A stretch of 12,917 nt of DNA from an uncultured Lachnospiraceae bacterium (GCA_947068385.1 CAMTBF010000045.1:1-12917), one strand, 5' to 3'. Positions 6,044 to 12,917 are shown, numbered from the stretch's first letter. Notes: generated by a model not told the origin, from the sequence alone. A program made the numbers and translations.

Positions 6044-6814
6044 ATGGAACAATCCTATATCCGGGTATGCGATGTGGAAAAATATTACGGCAGCGGCACG
6101 GCTGTGGCCAAGGCCGTTGACCGGGTCAGCTTCCGTGTGGACAAAGGCGAGTTCGTGGGGGTCATGGGGCCCTCCGGCTCCGGCAAGACCACGCTGCTGA
6201 ACATGCTGTCCACCATCGACAGCGTCACCGCCGGACATATCTATTACGAAACTGTAGACATCACGGAGCTGTCCGAAGACAAGCTGTCGGAATTCCGTAA
6301 GGAAAACCTGGGCTTCGTCTTCCAGGAGTACAATCTGCTGGACACCCTCACCATTGAGGAGAATATCCTACTGGCCTTGAGCCTGCACCAGCGGGAAAAA
6401 CGGGAGGTCCTGTCCCGCTGCCGGGAGATGCTGGATCTCCTGGGGATAGACGATGTCCGGGACAAATTCCCCTACCAGGTCTCCGGCGGCCAGAAGCAGC
6501 GCTGCGCCTGCGCCAGGGCCCTGGTGAACCGCCCCAAGCTGCTGCTGGCGGACGAGCCCACGGGGGCGCTGGACTCCCGCTCCGCCCAGACCCTGCTGGA
6601 GACCTTCACGGACATGAACAGTCGGCTTGAGGCCACGATCTTCATGGTGACCCACGACGCCTTCTCCGCCAGCTACTGCGGACGGATCCTGTTCCTGAAG
6701 GACGGGCAGATCTTCCATGAGCTGCGCCGGGGCAGAAAGAGCCGCCGTGAATTCCTGAACGAAATCCTGGACGTGCTGTCCCTGACAGGAGGTGAACTCT
6801 CCGATGCTCAGTAA
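6044..6814 (+). CDS. ABC transporter ATP-binding protein (BceA/MacB type)
   Basis: A 256-residue cytoplasmic ATPase that powers the permease encoded next. In order: Walker A GPSGSGKT (42-49), Q-loop FVFQEYNLLD (Gln94), signature VSGGQKQR (146-153), Walker B LLLADEP (166-172), D-loop GALDS, and switch His204 in MVTHD. The QEYNLL Q-loop and the overall length fit the MacB/LolD/BceA branch that pairs with FtsX-like permeases. Ribosome site GGGAGG lies 8 bases before ATG 6044. The gene overlaps the permease start by 11 bases, indicating coupled translation. A 102-base gap with a candidate operator separates it from the kinase gene, so it may have its own inducible promoter. Confidence 0.96.
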   Translation: MEQSYIRVCDVEKYYGSGTAVAKAVDRVSFRVDKGEFVGVMGPSGSGKTTLLNMLSTIDSVTAGHIYYETVDITELSEDKLSEFRKENLGFVFQEYNLLDTLTIEENILLALSLHQREKREVLSRCREMLDLLGIDDVRDKFPYQVSGGQKQRCACARALVNRPKLLLADEPTGALDSRSAQTLLETFTDMNSRLEATIFMVTHDAFSASYCGRILFLKDGQIFHELRRGRKSRREFLNEILDVLSLTGGELSDAQ

Positions 6815-8930
6815 GCTTGCCCTGCGCAACGTGATGCGCTCCGCCAGGGATTATCTGGTGTACTTCCTGACCATGATGCTGGTCACGGCTATCATGTTCG
6901 CCTTCCACTCCCTGCTCTTCTCCAGGGAGATACAACAGCTGTTCGAGATGGCCGGCATCTTCGCGGTTCTGGTGGGCATGGCCACCTTCTTCGTCGTCCT
7001 GATCGTGGCGTGGCTGATCAACTACATGGTCCGCTTCATCCTGGAGAAAAGGAGCCGGGAGTTCGGCATCTATCTGCTGATCGGCATGAAGAAGAAGGAG
7101 ATTTCCCGCCTGTACATGCGGGAGAGCCTGCTGCTGGGGGCCGCCGCCTTTGCCGGAGGCCTGGCCCTGGGCATGCTGCTGCAGCAGATCCTGCTGGCGA
7201 TCCTGTACAGTATGATCATGATGGAATACCGCCCCAGGCTGGAATGGAGCGTGGGATGCCTTGTCACCACGGCCGCCTGCTACGGCGGATGCTACCTGCT
7301 GGCCCTTCTCCGGTGCAGAGGCAAGTTCCGGCGGATGAACATCCATGCCCTGATGAGCAGCCAGAAGCAGAACGAGGAGATCCGGGAGTCCCACGAGCAG
7401 GCCAAGCGCTGGCTGCTGCCCCTCTCCTGCTTATTCCTGCTGGCCTTTGCGCTGTTCCTGTTCTTCTTCAAGGCGTGGGACGTGACTGTGATCCTGGGCT
7501 TCCTCCTGGGGCTGGTGGTGACGATCTATGTCTTTTACACCGGCGTGGCGGCCTGGGTCATCTGCTACATCCGCCGAAAGGGGAAGGGGATATTCAAGGG
7601 GCAGAACCTGTTCCTGCTGCGGCAGTTCTCCTCCAAGCTGAAGACCCTGCGGTTCACCTTGGGCACCCTGACCTCCCTGTTCGTCCTGGCGCTGCTGGGC
7701 TGTGCCATCGCTTTGATGTTCAATGACTACCAGAACCAGACCCTGCTGGACAAATGGCCCTTCGACGTGATGGTCTTCAGCAGCGACACCCAGGACGCCT
7801 TTCAGGAGGAGCTGGAGGTGCTGAACCGGGAATGCGGCGTGAAGGAGGCCCTGATCTACGATATCCGCCAGAACGGGACCGACACGGTGAACGCGTGGCT
7901 GTACTCCCACTTGAAGACCTTCGGCGGGGCGTACACCAGCGCGGACGGCAGCCTGGACCGGGAGGCGCTGGGCAGGGACGAGATTTGGGCCTATTATGAG
8001 CATGACACTTATCTGGCCCTGTCCGACTACAACCGCCTCCGGGAGATGGCGGGGCTGCTGCCTGTGGAATTGGAGGAAGGGGAGTTCCTGCTGCATCTGA
8101 AGGAGCGGGTCTGGGACGAGACCGGGGATTTCACCGGAGAGCTGGAGATTCGGGTGGATTCGGGTTCCGAAGAGCCGGGGGACAGCGCGGAGCCGGGTTC
8201 CGGGACTGCGGAGCACTCCTCACGTCTCCGTCCCGCAGGCGTCTATACGGAGCCCCTCTCCCAGGACGGCCACAACGGCGCGGATTATCTGCTCATCGTC
8301 TCTGACCGGACGGCAGAGCGCATGACGCCCTATTACCGGCTGCTCACGGCCAATCTGGAGGGACGCGCCCCCGATGACCTGCTGCGGAAGCTGGACGCCC
8401 TCCCCTCCAAAAGAACCTCCACCACACCCTTCGGCGGCCATCAGGAGAACATGGACATGGCCTGCGGGACGGACAATATCGTGGTATATGTGGTGGCGAA
8501 CATCGTCAGGGACAATTTGATCCCGGAGGTGAAGTTCATGCTGTCCTCCGTCATCTTCGCCCTGGTCTACATCGGCCTGGTCTTCGTCTGCGTGGCGCTG
8601 ACGGTGCTGTCCGTACAGCAGCTCTCGGACTCCGCCAAGTACCGGTTCCGCTACCAGGTGCTGCACCAGATTGGGCTGGGCCACCGGGAGATCTCCAGGG
8701 TCATCCTAAAGCAGCTGGCCTGCTTCTACCTCTGCCCCATCCTGTTCGCGGCGCTGATCAGCGGGACAATGGCGGTGTATCTGGGCTGGAAGTTCAATGT
8801 CCACACCGGCACCCACACTATGGCCGCCGGCTATTTCGGGCTGGCCTTCCTATTGTTCCTGTGCGTGTACGCCGTGTATTTCGTGGTGACTTATGTGGGC
8901 TTCCTGCGGAATGCCCTGACGAAAGCTTAG
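6804..8930 (+). CDS. BceB-like ABC permease, ten helices with a large outer domain (FtsX family)
   Basis: A 708-residue membrane protein. Ten hydrophobic segments can be read at about 17-39, 51-78, 109-139, 149-169, 203-222, 227-256, 289-307, 578-604, 639-661 and 676-700. The roughly 270-residue hydrophilic stretch 308-577 between helices 7 and 8 is the outer domain that recognises the peptide or its lipid target in BceB-type permeases. FtsX-like motifs flank it (EFGIYLLIGMKKKEI at 86-100; YQVLHQIGLGHREIS at 617-631). I set the start at ATG 6804, with AGGAGG at 6787-6792. A GTG at 6792 is in frame but overlaps that ribosome site. The outer domain carries a Gly/Glu/Ser/Pro-rich low-complexity stretch at about 452-474. 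With the ATPase and the two-component pair this completes a sensing and detoxification module for cell-wall-active peptides. The drug is unknown. Confidence 0.94.
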   Translation: MLSKLALRNVMRSARDYLVYFLTMMLVTAIMFAFHSLLFSREIQQLFEMAGIFAVLVGMATFFVVLIVAWLINYMVRFILEKRSREFGIYLLIGMKKKEISRLYMRESLLLGAAAFAGGLALGMLLQQILLAILYSMIMMEYRPRLEWSVGCLVTTAACYGGCYLLALLRCRGKFRRMNIHALMSSQKQNEEIRESHEQAKRWLLPLSCLFLLAFALFLFFFKAWDVTVILGFLLGLVVTIYVFYTGVAAWVICYIRRKGKGIFKGQNLFLLRQFSSKLKTLRFTLGTLTSLFVLALLGCAIALMFNDYQNQTLLDKWPFDVMVFSSDTQDAFQEELEVLNRECGVKEALIYDIRQNGTDTVNAWLYSHLKTFGGAYTSADGSLDREALGRDEIWAYYEHDTYLALSDYNRLREMAGLLPVELEEGEFLLHLKERVWDETGDFTGELEIRVDSGSEEPGDSAEPGSGTAEHSSRLRPAGVYTEPLSQDGHNGADYLLIVSDRTAERMTPYYRLLTANLEGRAPDDLLRKLDALPSKRTSTTPFGGHQENMDMACGTDNIVVYVVANIVRDNLIPEVKFMLSSVIFALVYIGLVFVCVALTVLSVQQLSDSAKYRFRYQVLHQIGLGHREISRVILKQLACFYLCPILFAALISGTMAVYLGWKFNVHTGTHTMAAGYFGLAFLLFLCVYAVYFVVTYVGFLRNALTKA
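8147..8165 (+). repeat. Short tandem duplication inside the permease outer-domain coding region
   Basis: GATTCGGGT occurs at 8147-8155 and 8157-8165, a 10-base period. It is followed by further CGGGTTCCG-like copies to about 8205. This stretch encodes the low-complexity outer-loop segment (residues about 448-470), suggesting growth by slippage. Confidence 0.5.
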
Positions 8931-8936
8931 GACAGG

Positions 8937-8969
8937 ATCCGTGCGGGAACGCCATGCCTGCAGGATTTT
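8937..8969 (+). terminator. Probable terminator of the Bce-like operon
   Basis: ATCC (8937-8940) and TGCGGG (8942-8947) pair with CCTGCA-GGAT (8957-8966), leaving one bulged G and a 9-base loop, followed by TTTT (8966-8969). It lies 6 bases after the permease stop, in the 42-base gap before the convergent transporter gene. Confidence 0.5.
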
Positions 8970-8972
8970 CCC

Positions 8973-9917
8973 TCAGAACAGCATCAGCATGGTCCCCGCC
9001 ACGATCAGCGCAAGCCCCAGGCCGGACCGAAACGACAGCCGCTCCCGGAACACGATTCGGGAAAAGGCCACCGTCACCAGGATGCTGAGCTTGTCGATGG
9101 GGACGACCACGCTGGCGGGGCCCTCCTGGAGCGCCTTGTAGTAGCACAGCCAGGAGCCGCCGGTTGCCAGCCCCGACAGGCAGATGAAGCCCAGCTCTCC
9201 CCGGGGGATTTCCTTTACGGTCTTCTGCTTTCCGGTGGCGAAGACCATCACCCAGGCCATGATCAGCACCACGCCGGTGCGGATAGCCGTGCCCAGGTTG
9301 GACTCCACGCCGGTGATGCCGATCTTCCCCAGGATGGAGGTGAGGCTGGCGAACACCGCGGAGCCTGCTGCATAGAAGAACCACCCTTTCCCATGGAGGG
9401 CTGATCTGTCATGGAACGCCCCTCTTTCCTGGAGCATCGGCCCTCCATTCCCCCTGTCGGATCCTGCCGGGACTTCCACGCCGGACTTCCTTTCCGCTTC
9501 CTTCTTCTCGATCATCAAAAACGTGCCCACCGCGATCAGAACCACTCCCGCCGCCTTCACCACGCTAATTGTCTCATGCAGGAAAATAAATGCCAGGAGG
9601 ATGGTCAGCACGGTGCTGGATTTGTCGATGGGCACCACCTTGTTGATGTCCCCGATCTGCAGCGCCCTGAAATAACACAGCCAGGAAGCCCCGGTGGCAA
9701 GCCCGGACAGGACCAGGAACAGGAGCGTCCGCCCCTCTATCTGCCCGATCTGGCCGCCGGAGCCCACCACCAGCACCATGATCCATGCAAAGAGCAGCAC
9801 CACGATCGTCCGCACCGCCGTGGCCACATTGGAGTCCGTCCTGCGGATGCCGCACTTGGCCAGGATGGACGTGGCTCCGGCGAACACTGCCGAGCCGCAC
9901 GCATATAATATCCACAT
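8973..9917 (-). CDS. EamA/DMT-family transporter built from two near-identical halves
   Basis: A 314-residue membrane protein of the drug/metabolite transporter superfamily. Two EamA units, about 1-137 and 178-314, align without gaps; I count about half of the positions identical. Shared blocks include GSAVFA..TSIL.K.GI near the start of each unit, LSGLATG.SWLCY..ALQ in the middle, VVPIDK (about 95-100 and 272-277) and a GT.LM end. Each unit looks like the stand-alone single-EamA proteins of about 140 residues, so this is best read as a duplicated and fused single-domain transporter. The joining segment (about 138-177) is hydrophilic and Gly/Lys/Glu-rich. The substrate is unknown; members of the superfamily move metabolites or drugs. 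The ribosome site is modest (AAAGGG about 14 bases upstream of ATG 9917). It follows the cardiolipin synthase gene by 86 bases with no terminator or promoter seen, so co-transcription is likely. Confidence 0.92.
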   Translation of the reverse strand: MWILYACGSAVFAGATSILAKCGIRRTDSNVATAVRTIVVLLFAWIMVLVVGSGGQIGQIEGRTLLFLVLSGLATGASWLCYFRALQIGDINKVVPIDKSSTVLTILLAFIFLHETISVVKAAGVVLIAVGTFLMIEKKEAERKSGVEVPAGSDRGNGGPMLQERGAFHDRSALHGKGWFFYAAGSAVFASLTSILGKIGITGVESNLGTAIRTGVVLIMAWVMVFATGKQKTVKEIPRGELGFICLSGLATGGSWLCYYKALQEGPASVVVPIDKLSILVTVAFSRIVFRERLSFRSGLGLALIVAGTMLMLF

Positions 9918-10003
9918 ATCTGTCTTCTACACCCTTTCTGATCTGCCGAACAAATCCGTCCCGCCGGCTGCCGCTCCTAGGGCGCCAGCAATCCCCCCTA
10001 TCC

Positions 10004-11602
10004 TTACAGCAGCGGCGCCGCCGCCTTCAGCAGCACTCCCGCCAGCTTCATGGTCCATTTCTCTTTCCGTACCGTCTCCGGCGTCACCTGGCGGCTCTTG
10101 GAGAACATGTCCCGGAAGTCGGCCTCGATGTCCGCGATGCAGTCCGTACCATGCATATAGGTGGCGCACTCAAAGTGATGGTAGAGGCTGCGGTAGTCCA
10201 GGTTGATCGTCCCCACCACCGCCTCCTTCCCGTCGCAGCAGAAGACCTTGGCGTGGACGAAGCCGGGGGTGTATTCGTAGATCTTCACCCCGGATGCCAG
10301 CAGCGATCTGTAGTGGGTCTTGGCCAAGGCATAGGGAATCCGCTTGTCCGGGATGCCCGGCAGGATCAATGCCACCTCCACGCCCCGCTCCGCCGCGAAT
10401 TTCAGGGCCGTCTCCATCTCCCCGTCCAGTATCAGGTAGGGCGTCATGATGTGCACATAGCGCCTGGCCCGGTTCAGGATGTCCATGTAGACACGCTCGC
10501 CCAGCTTGTCGTCGTCCAGAGGCCAGTCCCCATAGGGCACCACATACCCTTTCGCATGCCCCTTGGGCTGCTCCCCGGGCATGGCAGGATAAGCCAGGCT
10601 CTTCTCGAACTCCAGCTCTCTTTCGTCCATGTTCCACATCTGCAGGAACATCAGGGTAAAGCTCTTCACCGCCTCCCCCTTCAGCATGACGGCAGTGTCC
10701 TTCCAATGGCCGAACCGCTGAATCCGGTTGATGTATTCGTCAGCCAGGTTGACGCCGCCGTTGAAGGCGGTGTGGCCGTCGATCACCAGGATCTTGCGGT
10801 GGTCCCTGTAGTTGTAATGGGTGGAGATGAAGGGGGACACCGGCGCGAACACCTTGCACTGGATGCCCAGCTCCCGCAGGAGCTTCAGATACTTATGGGG
10901 CAGCAGCGTGAACTCGCAGGTGCCGTCGTACATCACCCTCACGTCCACGCCCTCCTTTGCTTTGCGGGCCAGGATCTCCAGCACCTCACCCCACATCATC
11001 CCCTCCGCGATGATGAAATATTCCAGATAGATGAAATGCTCTGCTCCCTCCAGCTGCCGCAGCAGCTCCGCGAACTTGTCCTCCCCCAGAGGGAAATAGG
11101 TGACTTCCGTCCTGTCGTACACCGGATGGCAGCCGCTGCGCTGGATATAGCGCACCAGGGCCGCGGCCCCCGGATCCTCTTCCTCCAGGTTCCGGTATAC
11201 CTCCTCCGGCTGGGGGATGCTGTCCCGCGTCATATCGATGATGCGGCTGAATCGCACCTTCAGCGCCCGGTGCCCGATGTCCATCTTCGTATAGAAATAC
11301 AGCAGCGCCCCGAACACCGGGGTGAGCATCACCACCACCAGCCAAGTGATCTTGGCCGTGGGATCCAGGCTGCAGTTCAAAAGATACAGCACCATGATGA
11401 CGGTGAACACGGCCATGCCGCTGATGATATGCGGCCGGAACTCCCGGAACCATTGATAGGCGCTGACCAGGAACAGCGCCTGCGCCGCCAGCAGCACCAC
11501 AAAGAGGCCCATCCGGCTGAATATCGCGTGGAGGATGCCGTTCTGCCCTTTCTTCAGCAAACGGATTCCCATGTTCTGGCCGTCATCATTTCGTATCTCC
11601 AT
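10004..11602 (-). CDS. cls: Cardiolipin synthase (phospholipase D family)
   Basis: A 532-residue membrane enzyme that joins two phosphatidylglycerols to make cardiolipin and glycerol. Three N-terminal hydrophobic segments (about 28-48, 57-76 and 85-104) form the PLDc_N anchor. Two HKD catalytic motifs follow: HRKILVID (His268, Lys270, Asp275) followed by GHTAFNGGVN, and HAKVFCCD (His450, Lys452, Asp457) followed by GTINLDYRS. Length and order match bacterial Cls. I set the start at ATG 11602, with AGGAGGAGAAAG directly upstream. An in-frame ATG at 11692 would add 30 residues lacking any family feature and lies within the predicted leader. Promoter at 11706-11734. Probably co-transcribed with the EamA transporter downstream. 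Cardiolipin levels affect sensitivity to cationic peptides, so its position beside a Bce-like module may be functional, though the two are transcribed convergently. Confidence 0.96.
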   Translation of the reverse strand: MEIRNDDGQNMGIRLLKKGQNGILHAIFSRMGLFVVLLAAQALFLVSAYQWFREFRPHIISGMAVFTVIMVLYLLNCSLDPTAKITWLVVVMLTPVFGALLYFYTKMDIGHRALKVRFSRIIDMTRDSIPQPEEVYRNLEEEDPGAAALVRYIQRSGCHPVYDRTEVTYFPLGEDKFAELLRQLEGAEHFIYLEYFIIAEGMMWGEVLEILARKAKEGVDVRVMYDGTCEFTLLPHKYLKLLRELGIQCKVFAPVSPFISTHYNYRDHRKILVIDGHTAFNGGVNLADEYINRIQRFGHWKDTAVMLKGEAVKSFTLMFLQMWNMDERELEFEKSLAYPAMPGEQPKGHAKGYVVPYGDWPLDDDKLGERVYMDILNRARRYVHIMTPYLILDGEMETALKFAAERGVEVALILPGIPDKRIPYALAKTHYRSLLASGVKIYEYTPGFVHAKVFCCDGKEAVVGTINLDYRSLYHHFECATYMHGTDCIADIEADFRDMFSKSRQVTPETVRKEKWTMKLAGVLLKAAAPLL

Positions 11603-11705
11603 CTTTCTCCTCCTGTAAGGCGTGCCGCCTGCCCCTGCCACAGATTCCGCGCGACAGCCCGGCTTTCGCTCGCTCCGCGGACTTCCCGTCATGCCGCTCC
11701 CTTTC

Positions 11706-11734
11706 AGTATAGCCCCGGACTACCCGCATTGCAA
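11706..11734 (-). promoter_or_regulatory. Promoter of the cls-EamA transcription unit
   Basis: On the minus strand: TTGCAA (11729-11734), a 17-base spacer, then TATACT (11706-11711). Optimal spacing and a good match to sigma-A. Predicted start is near 11699, giving a leader of about 97 bases before the cls start codon. Confidence 0.68.
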
Positions 11735-11750
11735 CCCTCGCGGGGAAAAT

Positions 11751-11770
11751 CTTTCCGAAGCTTTCCGAAG
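11751..11770. repeat. Perfect 10-bp tandem repeat just upstream of the cls promoter
   Basis: CTTTCCGAAG is repeated back to back at 11751-11760 and 11761-11770, 16 bases upstream of the -35 hexamer. A 10-bp period puts both copies on one face of the helix, the usual layout for OmpR-type activators that bind direct repeats. On the minus strand the unit reads CTTCGGAAAG. Confidence 0.6.
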
Positions 11771-11776
11771 AGAAGT

Positions 11777-11830
11777 AAAAATGGTCGCCTTTATGAGAGT
11801 TCGTAACCTGAGCGGGCAGGTTCTTGCGAC
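11777..11830 (-). terminator. Candidate terminator after the antitoxin gene
   Basis: AACCTG (11805-11810) and CAGGTT (11817-11822) make a 6-bp stem with a 6-base loop. They are enclosed by a second pairing GTCGC (11784-11788) with GCGAC (11826-11830). On the minus strand the structure ends in CATTTTTAC. It begins 5 bases after the antitoxin stop and would separate that gene from the cls promoter. Confidence 0.4.
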
Positions 11831-11834
11831 GCAT

Positions 11835-12860
11835 TCAGGCAAGGCTCAATTCCATTGCGTGCCCGAACCGTATGATATCCCCGGGGGCCGTCTTTGCATA
11901 CGCCCCCTCGCGGTGCATGGCTGCCACGATCTCTCCCTTGGACGCCCTGCCGAACCTGCATATCACCGCATCCATGATATCCTTATCCTCTGTTCCCAGG
12001 TAGCGATAATCCTTATCCTCCGTAGGCAGGAACTTATATGCTGTCCCGTCCCCTATTTCCATTTCCTCATAGCGTATATCGCTCAGCTCAATGATGGTGT
12101 CATGGGCAATGGGAACCGCTCCCATGGGCAGGGCCTGATAGACCATTCCTGTAACCGCATGCCCTCTGCGTTTGTAGGAAAGAGCATCGGTATACCAGAG
12201 CAGCTTCATGAGCTTCACCTTATAAAGGCTGGTCACCGATGCGGAATTGGCAAAATAGCGGATCGCATCCGCCACCACATCCAACGCCAGCTTCCTGTCC
12301 CCACTAAATTCCGCCCTATCCATATAAGGGGCATACCTGGCCAGAATCGCCCTTCTCAGATAGCTGTCCCCGTCATTCTCATAGAGCCGTATCCCGGCCT
12401 TGTAATACTTCGCGTAAGCGGCCGGAACCAGCGAGGGCTTTGCCGATTCCAAAAGCGTAAGGAACCACTCCGGGTCGTCTCTGAGCTTCTTCAGAATCGT
12501 ATCATGGGCATTATCCTGCACCTGATGGCTCTCATACCGGGTGACGGTCTTCCCTCCCCACCCAAGAAGGAGGCAGAGGTCGCTCTGCGTGATGCCATAC
12601 CTGGAGCGGATCCCTATGATTTCGTCTGTGGCCAGCAGCCCGCTCACCCTGCGGTAAGCATCTTTCATAGCCACATCATTCGCCGAAACCAGCTCCTCGT
12701 CGGCATAGGTTTCGCCAGCGCGGTCACAGTAAAAATATGCCGCATCATACTCCACAGGCACACCTTTGAATCGGTTGCTCTCCCGGAGAAGCACCTTCTG
12801 TACGTCATGCTCTTCCATACAGCACTGGCAAAACCGCTTTTCTGTCGATATAACCTTCAT
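11835..12860 (-). CDS. Panacea (DUF4065) antitoxin-like protein with MqsA-type N-terminus
   Basis: A 341-residue protein in three parts. Residues about 8-55 resemble a YgiT/MqsA zinc finger: C11QCC14 gives one CxxC, but the second pair is incomplete (Cys45 with Ala48 in CDRAGE), so zinc binding is uncertain. Residues about 80-120 are an Xre-type helix-turn-helix (GITQSDLCLLLGWG, then KTVTRYE). Residues about 193-320 carry the Panacea/SocA-like signature: VKLMKLLWYTDAL at 215-227, then TGMVYQALPMGAVP at 237-250. Panacea domains neutralise many unrelated toxins by direct binding, and the HTH normally represses the operon. In known systems the toxin gene is adjacent. The 232 bases downstream hold no toxin ORF, and upstream only 9 genomic bases remain before adapter sequence, so any toxin must lie beyond the contig end. 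Start at 12860; the few bases before it (GGTGCGCTT) give only a weak ribosome site. Confidence 0.88.
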   Translation of the reverse strand: MKVISTEKRFCQCCMEEHDVQKVLLRESNRFKGVPVEYDAAYFYCDRAGETYADEELVSANDVAMKDAYRRVSGLLATDEIIGIRSRYGITQSDLCLLLGWGGKTVTRYESHQVQDNAHDTILKKLRDDPEWFLTLLESAKPSLVPAAYAKYYKAGIRLYENDGDSYLRRAILARYAPYMDRAEFSGDRKLALDVVADAIRYFANSASVTSLYKVKLMKLLWYTDALSYKRRGHAVTGMVYQALPMGAVPIAHDTIIELSDIRYEEMEIGDGTAYKFLPTEDKDYRYLGTEDKDIMDAVICRFGRASKGEIVAAMHREGAYAKTAPGDIIRFGHAMELSLA

Positions 12861-12869
12861 AAGCGCACC

Positions 12870-12917
12870 AGATCGGAAGAGCGTCGTGTAGGGAAAGAGT
12901 GTAGATCTCGGTGGTCG
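12870..12917. other. Illumina sequencing-adapter contamination (not genomic)
   Basis: From 12870 the sequence begins AGATCGGAAGAGCGTCGTGT and continues, as far as I can recall the oligo, base for base through 48 bases of the reverse complement of the Illumina TruSeq universal (P5-side) adapter, including the terminal ATCTCGGTGGTCG. It should be trimmed; genuine sequence stops at 12869, nine bases upstream of the antitoxin start codon. Confidence 0.97.

Noticed and set aside
9918..10003. GC-rich palindromic stretch (GGCGCC, GCCGGC) between cls and the EamA gene as a terminator
   Set aside because: Pairing is short and no U-run follows on the minus strand, so the two genes are more likely co-transcribed.
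10004..11692. Longer cls with start at 11692
   Set aside because: The 30 added residues are Arg/Gly-rich with no family match, while ATG 11602 has an ideal ribosome site.
9785..11806. Very long open frame (673 codons) on the plus strand opposite cls and part of the EamA gene
   Set aside because: It is an antisense shadow of two well-supported minus-strand genes in GC-rich codons. Its His/Gln/Arg/Pro-rich composition matches no protein family I recognise.
1..12869. CRISPR array, tRNA, insertion sequence, prophage or att sites
   Set aside because: No regularly spaced repeats, cloverleaf, transposase/integrase reading frame or paired terminal repeats were seen on either strand.

Overview
The window reads as a chromosomal fragment of a fairly GC-rich Gram-positive anaerobe. 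The best guess is Firmicutes/Clostridia, probably a gut Lachnospiraceae relative. This is inferred from the strong AGGAGG ribosome sites, the sigma-A-like promoters, a Bacillus/Clostridium-style ARG box, a Bce-type peptide-sensing module and a Panacea-type antitoxin. No taxonomic marker gene is present. The last 48 bases (12870-12917) are Illumina adapter, not genome, so the true biological sequence ends at 12869 and the window is probably a metagenome or draft-assembly contig end.

Layout. (1) 1-1742, minus strand: a Fic-domain protein cut off by the left edge, preceded by argC, whose promoter region carries an ARG box. (2) 1743-2007, divergent control region: on one side the argC promoter and ARG boxes; on the other a sigma-A promoter and a leader with two competing hairpins for the plus-strand operon. 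(3) 2008-4086, plus strand: a FIST ligand-sensing protein followed by a soluble methyl-accepting signalling protein that lacks a sensor domain of its own, closed by a strong intrinsic terminator. (4) 4248-8930, plus strand: an OmpR-family response regulator, an intramembrane-type histidine kinase, an ABC ATPase and a ten-helix FtsX/BceB-type permease. Together these form a complete Bce-like module, normally used to sense and resist antimicrobial peptides. (5) 8973-11602, minus strand: a DMT/EamA transporter made of two closely similar halves, and a cardiolipin synthase upstream of it, probably one operon driven from a good promoter near 11706-11734. (6) 11835-12860, minus strand: a zinc-finger/HTH/Panacea (DUF4065) antitoxin-like regulator with no toxin gene in view.

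How the parts may fit: FIST plus soluble MCP looks like a two-piece cytoplasmic chemoreceptor, and its position divergent from an ArgR-controlled arginine gene fits the proposed amino-acid-sensing role of FIST domains. The Bce module and the cardiolipin synthase both act at the cell envelope. The main open question is which toxin, if any, pairs with the Panacea protein; it would lie beyond the contig end.

No stretch over 300 bases lacks a gene. The largest gaps are 1743-2007 (265 b) and 11603-11834 (232 b), both described below. I saw no tRNA, rRNA, CRISPR array, insertion sequence or origin.
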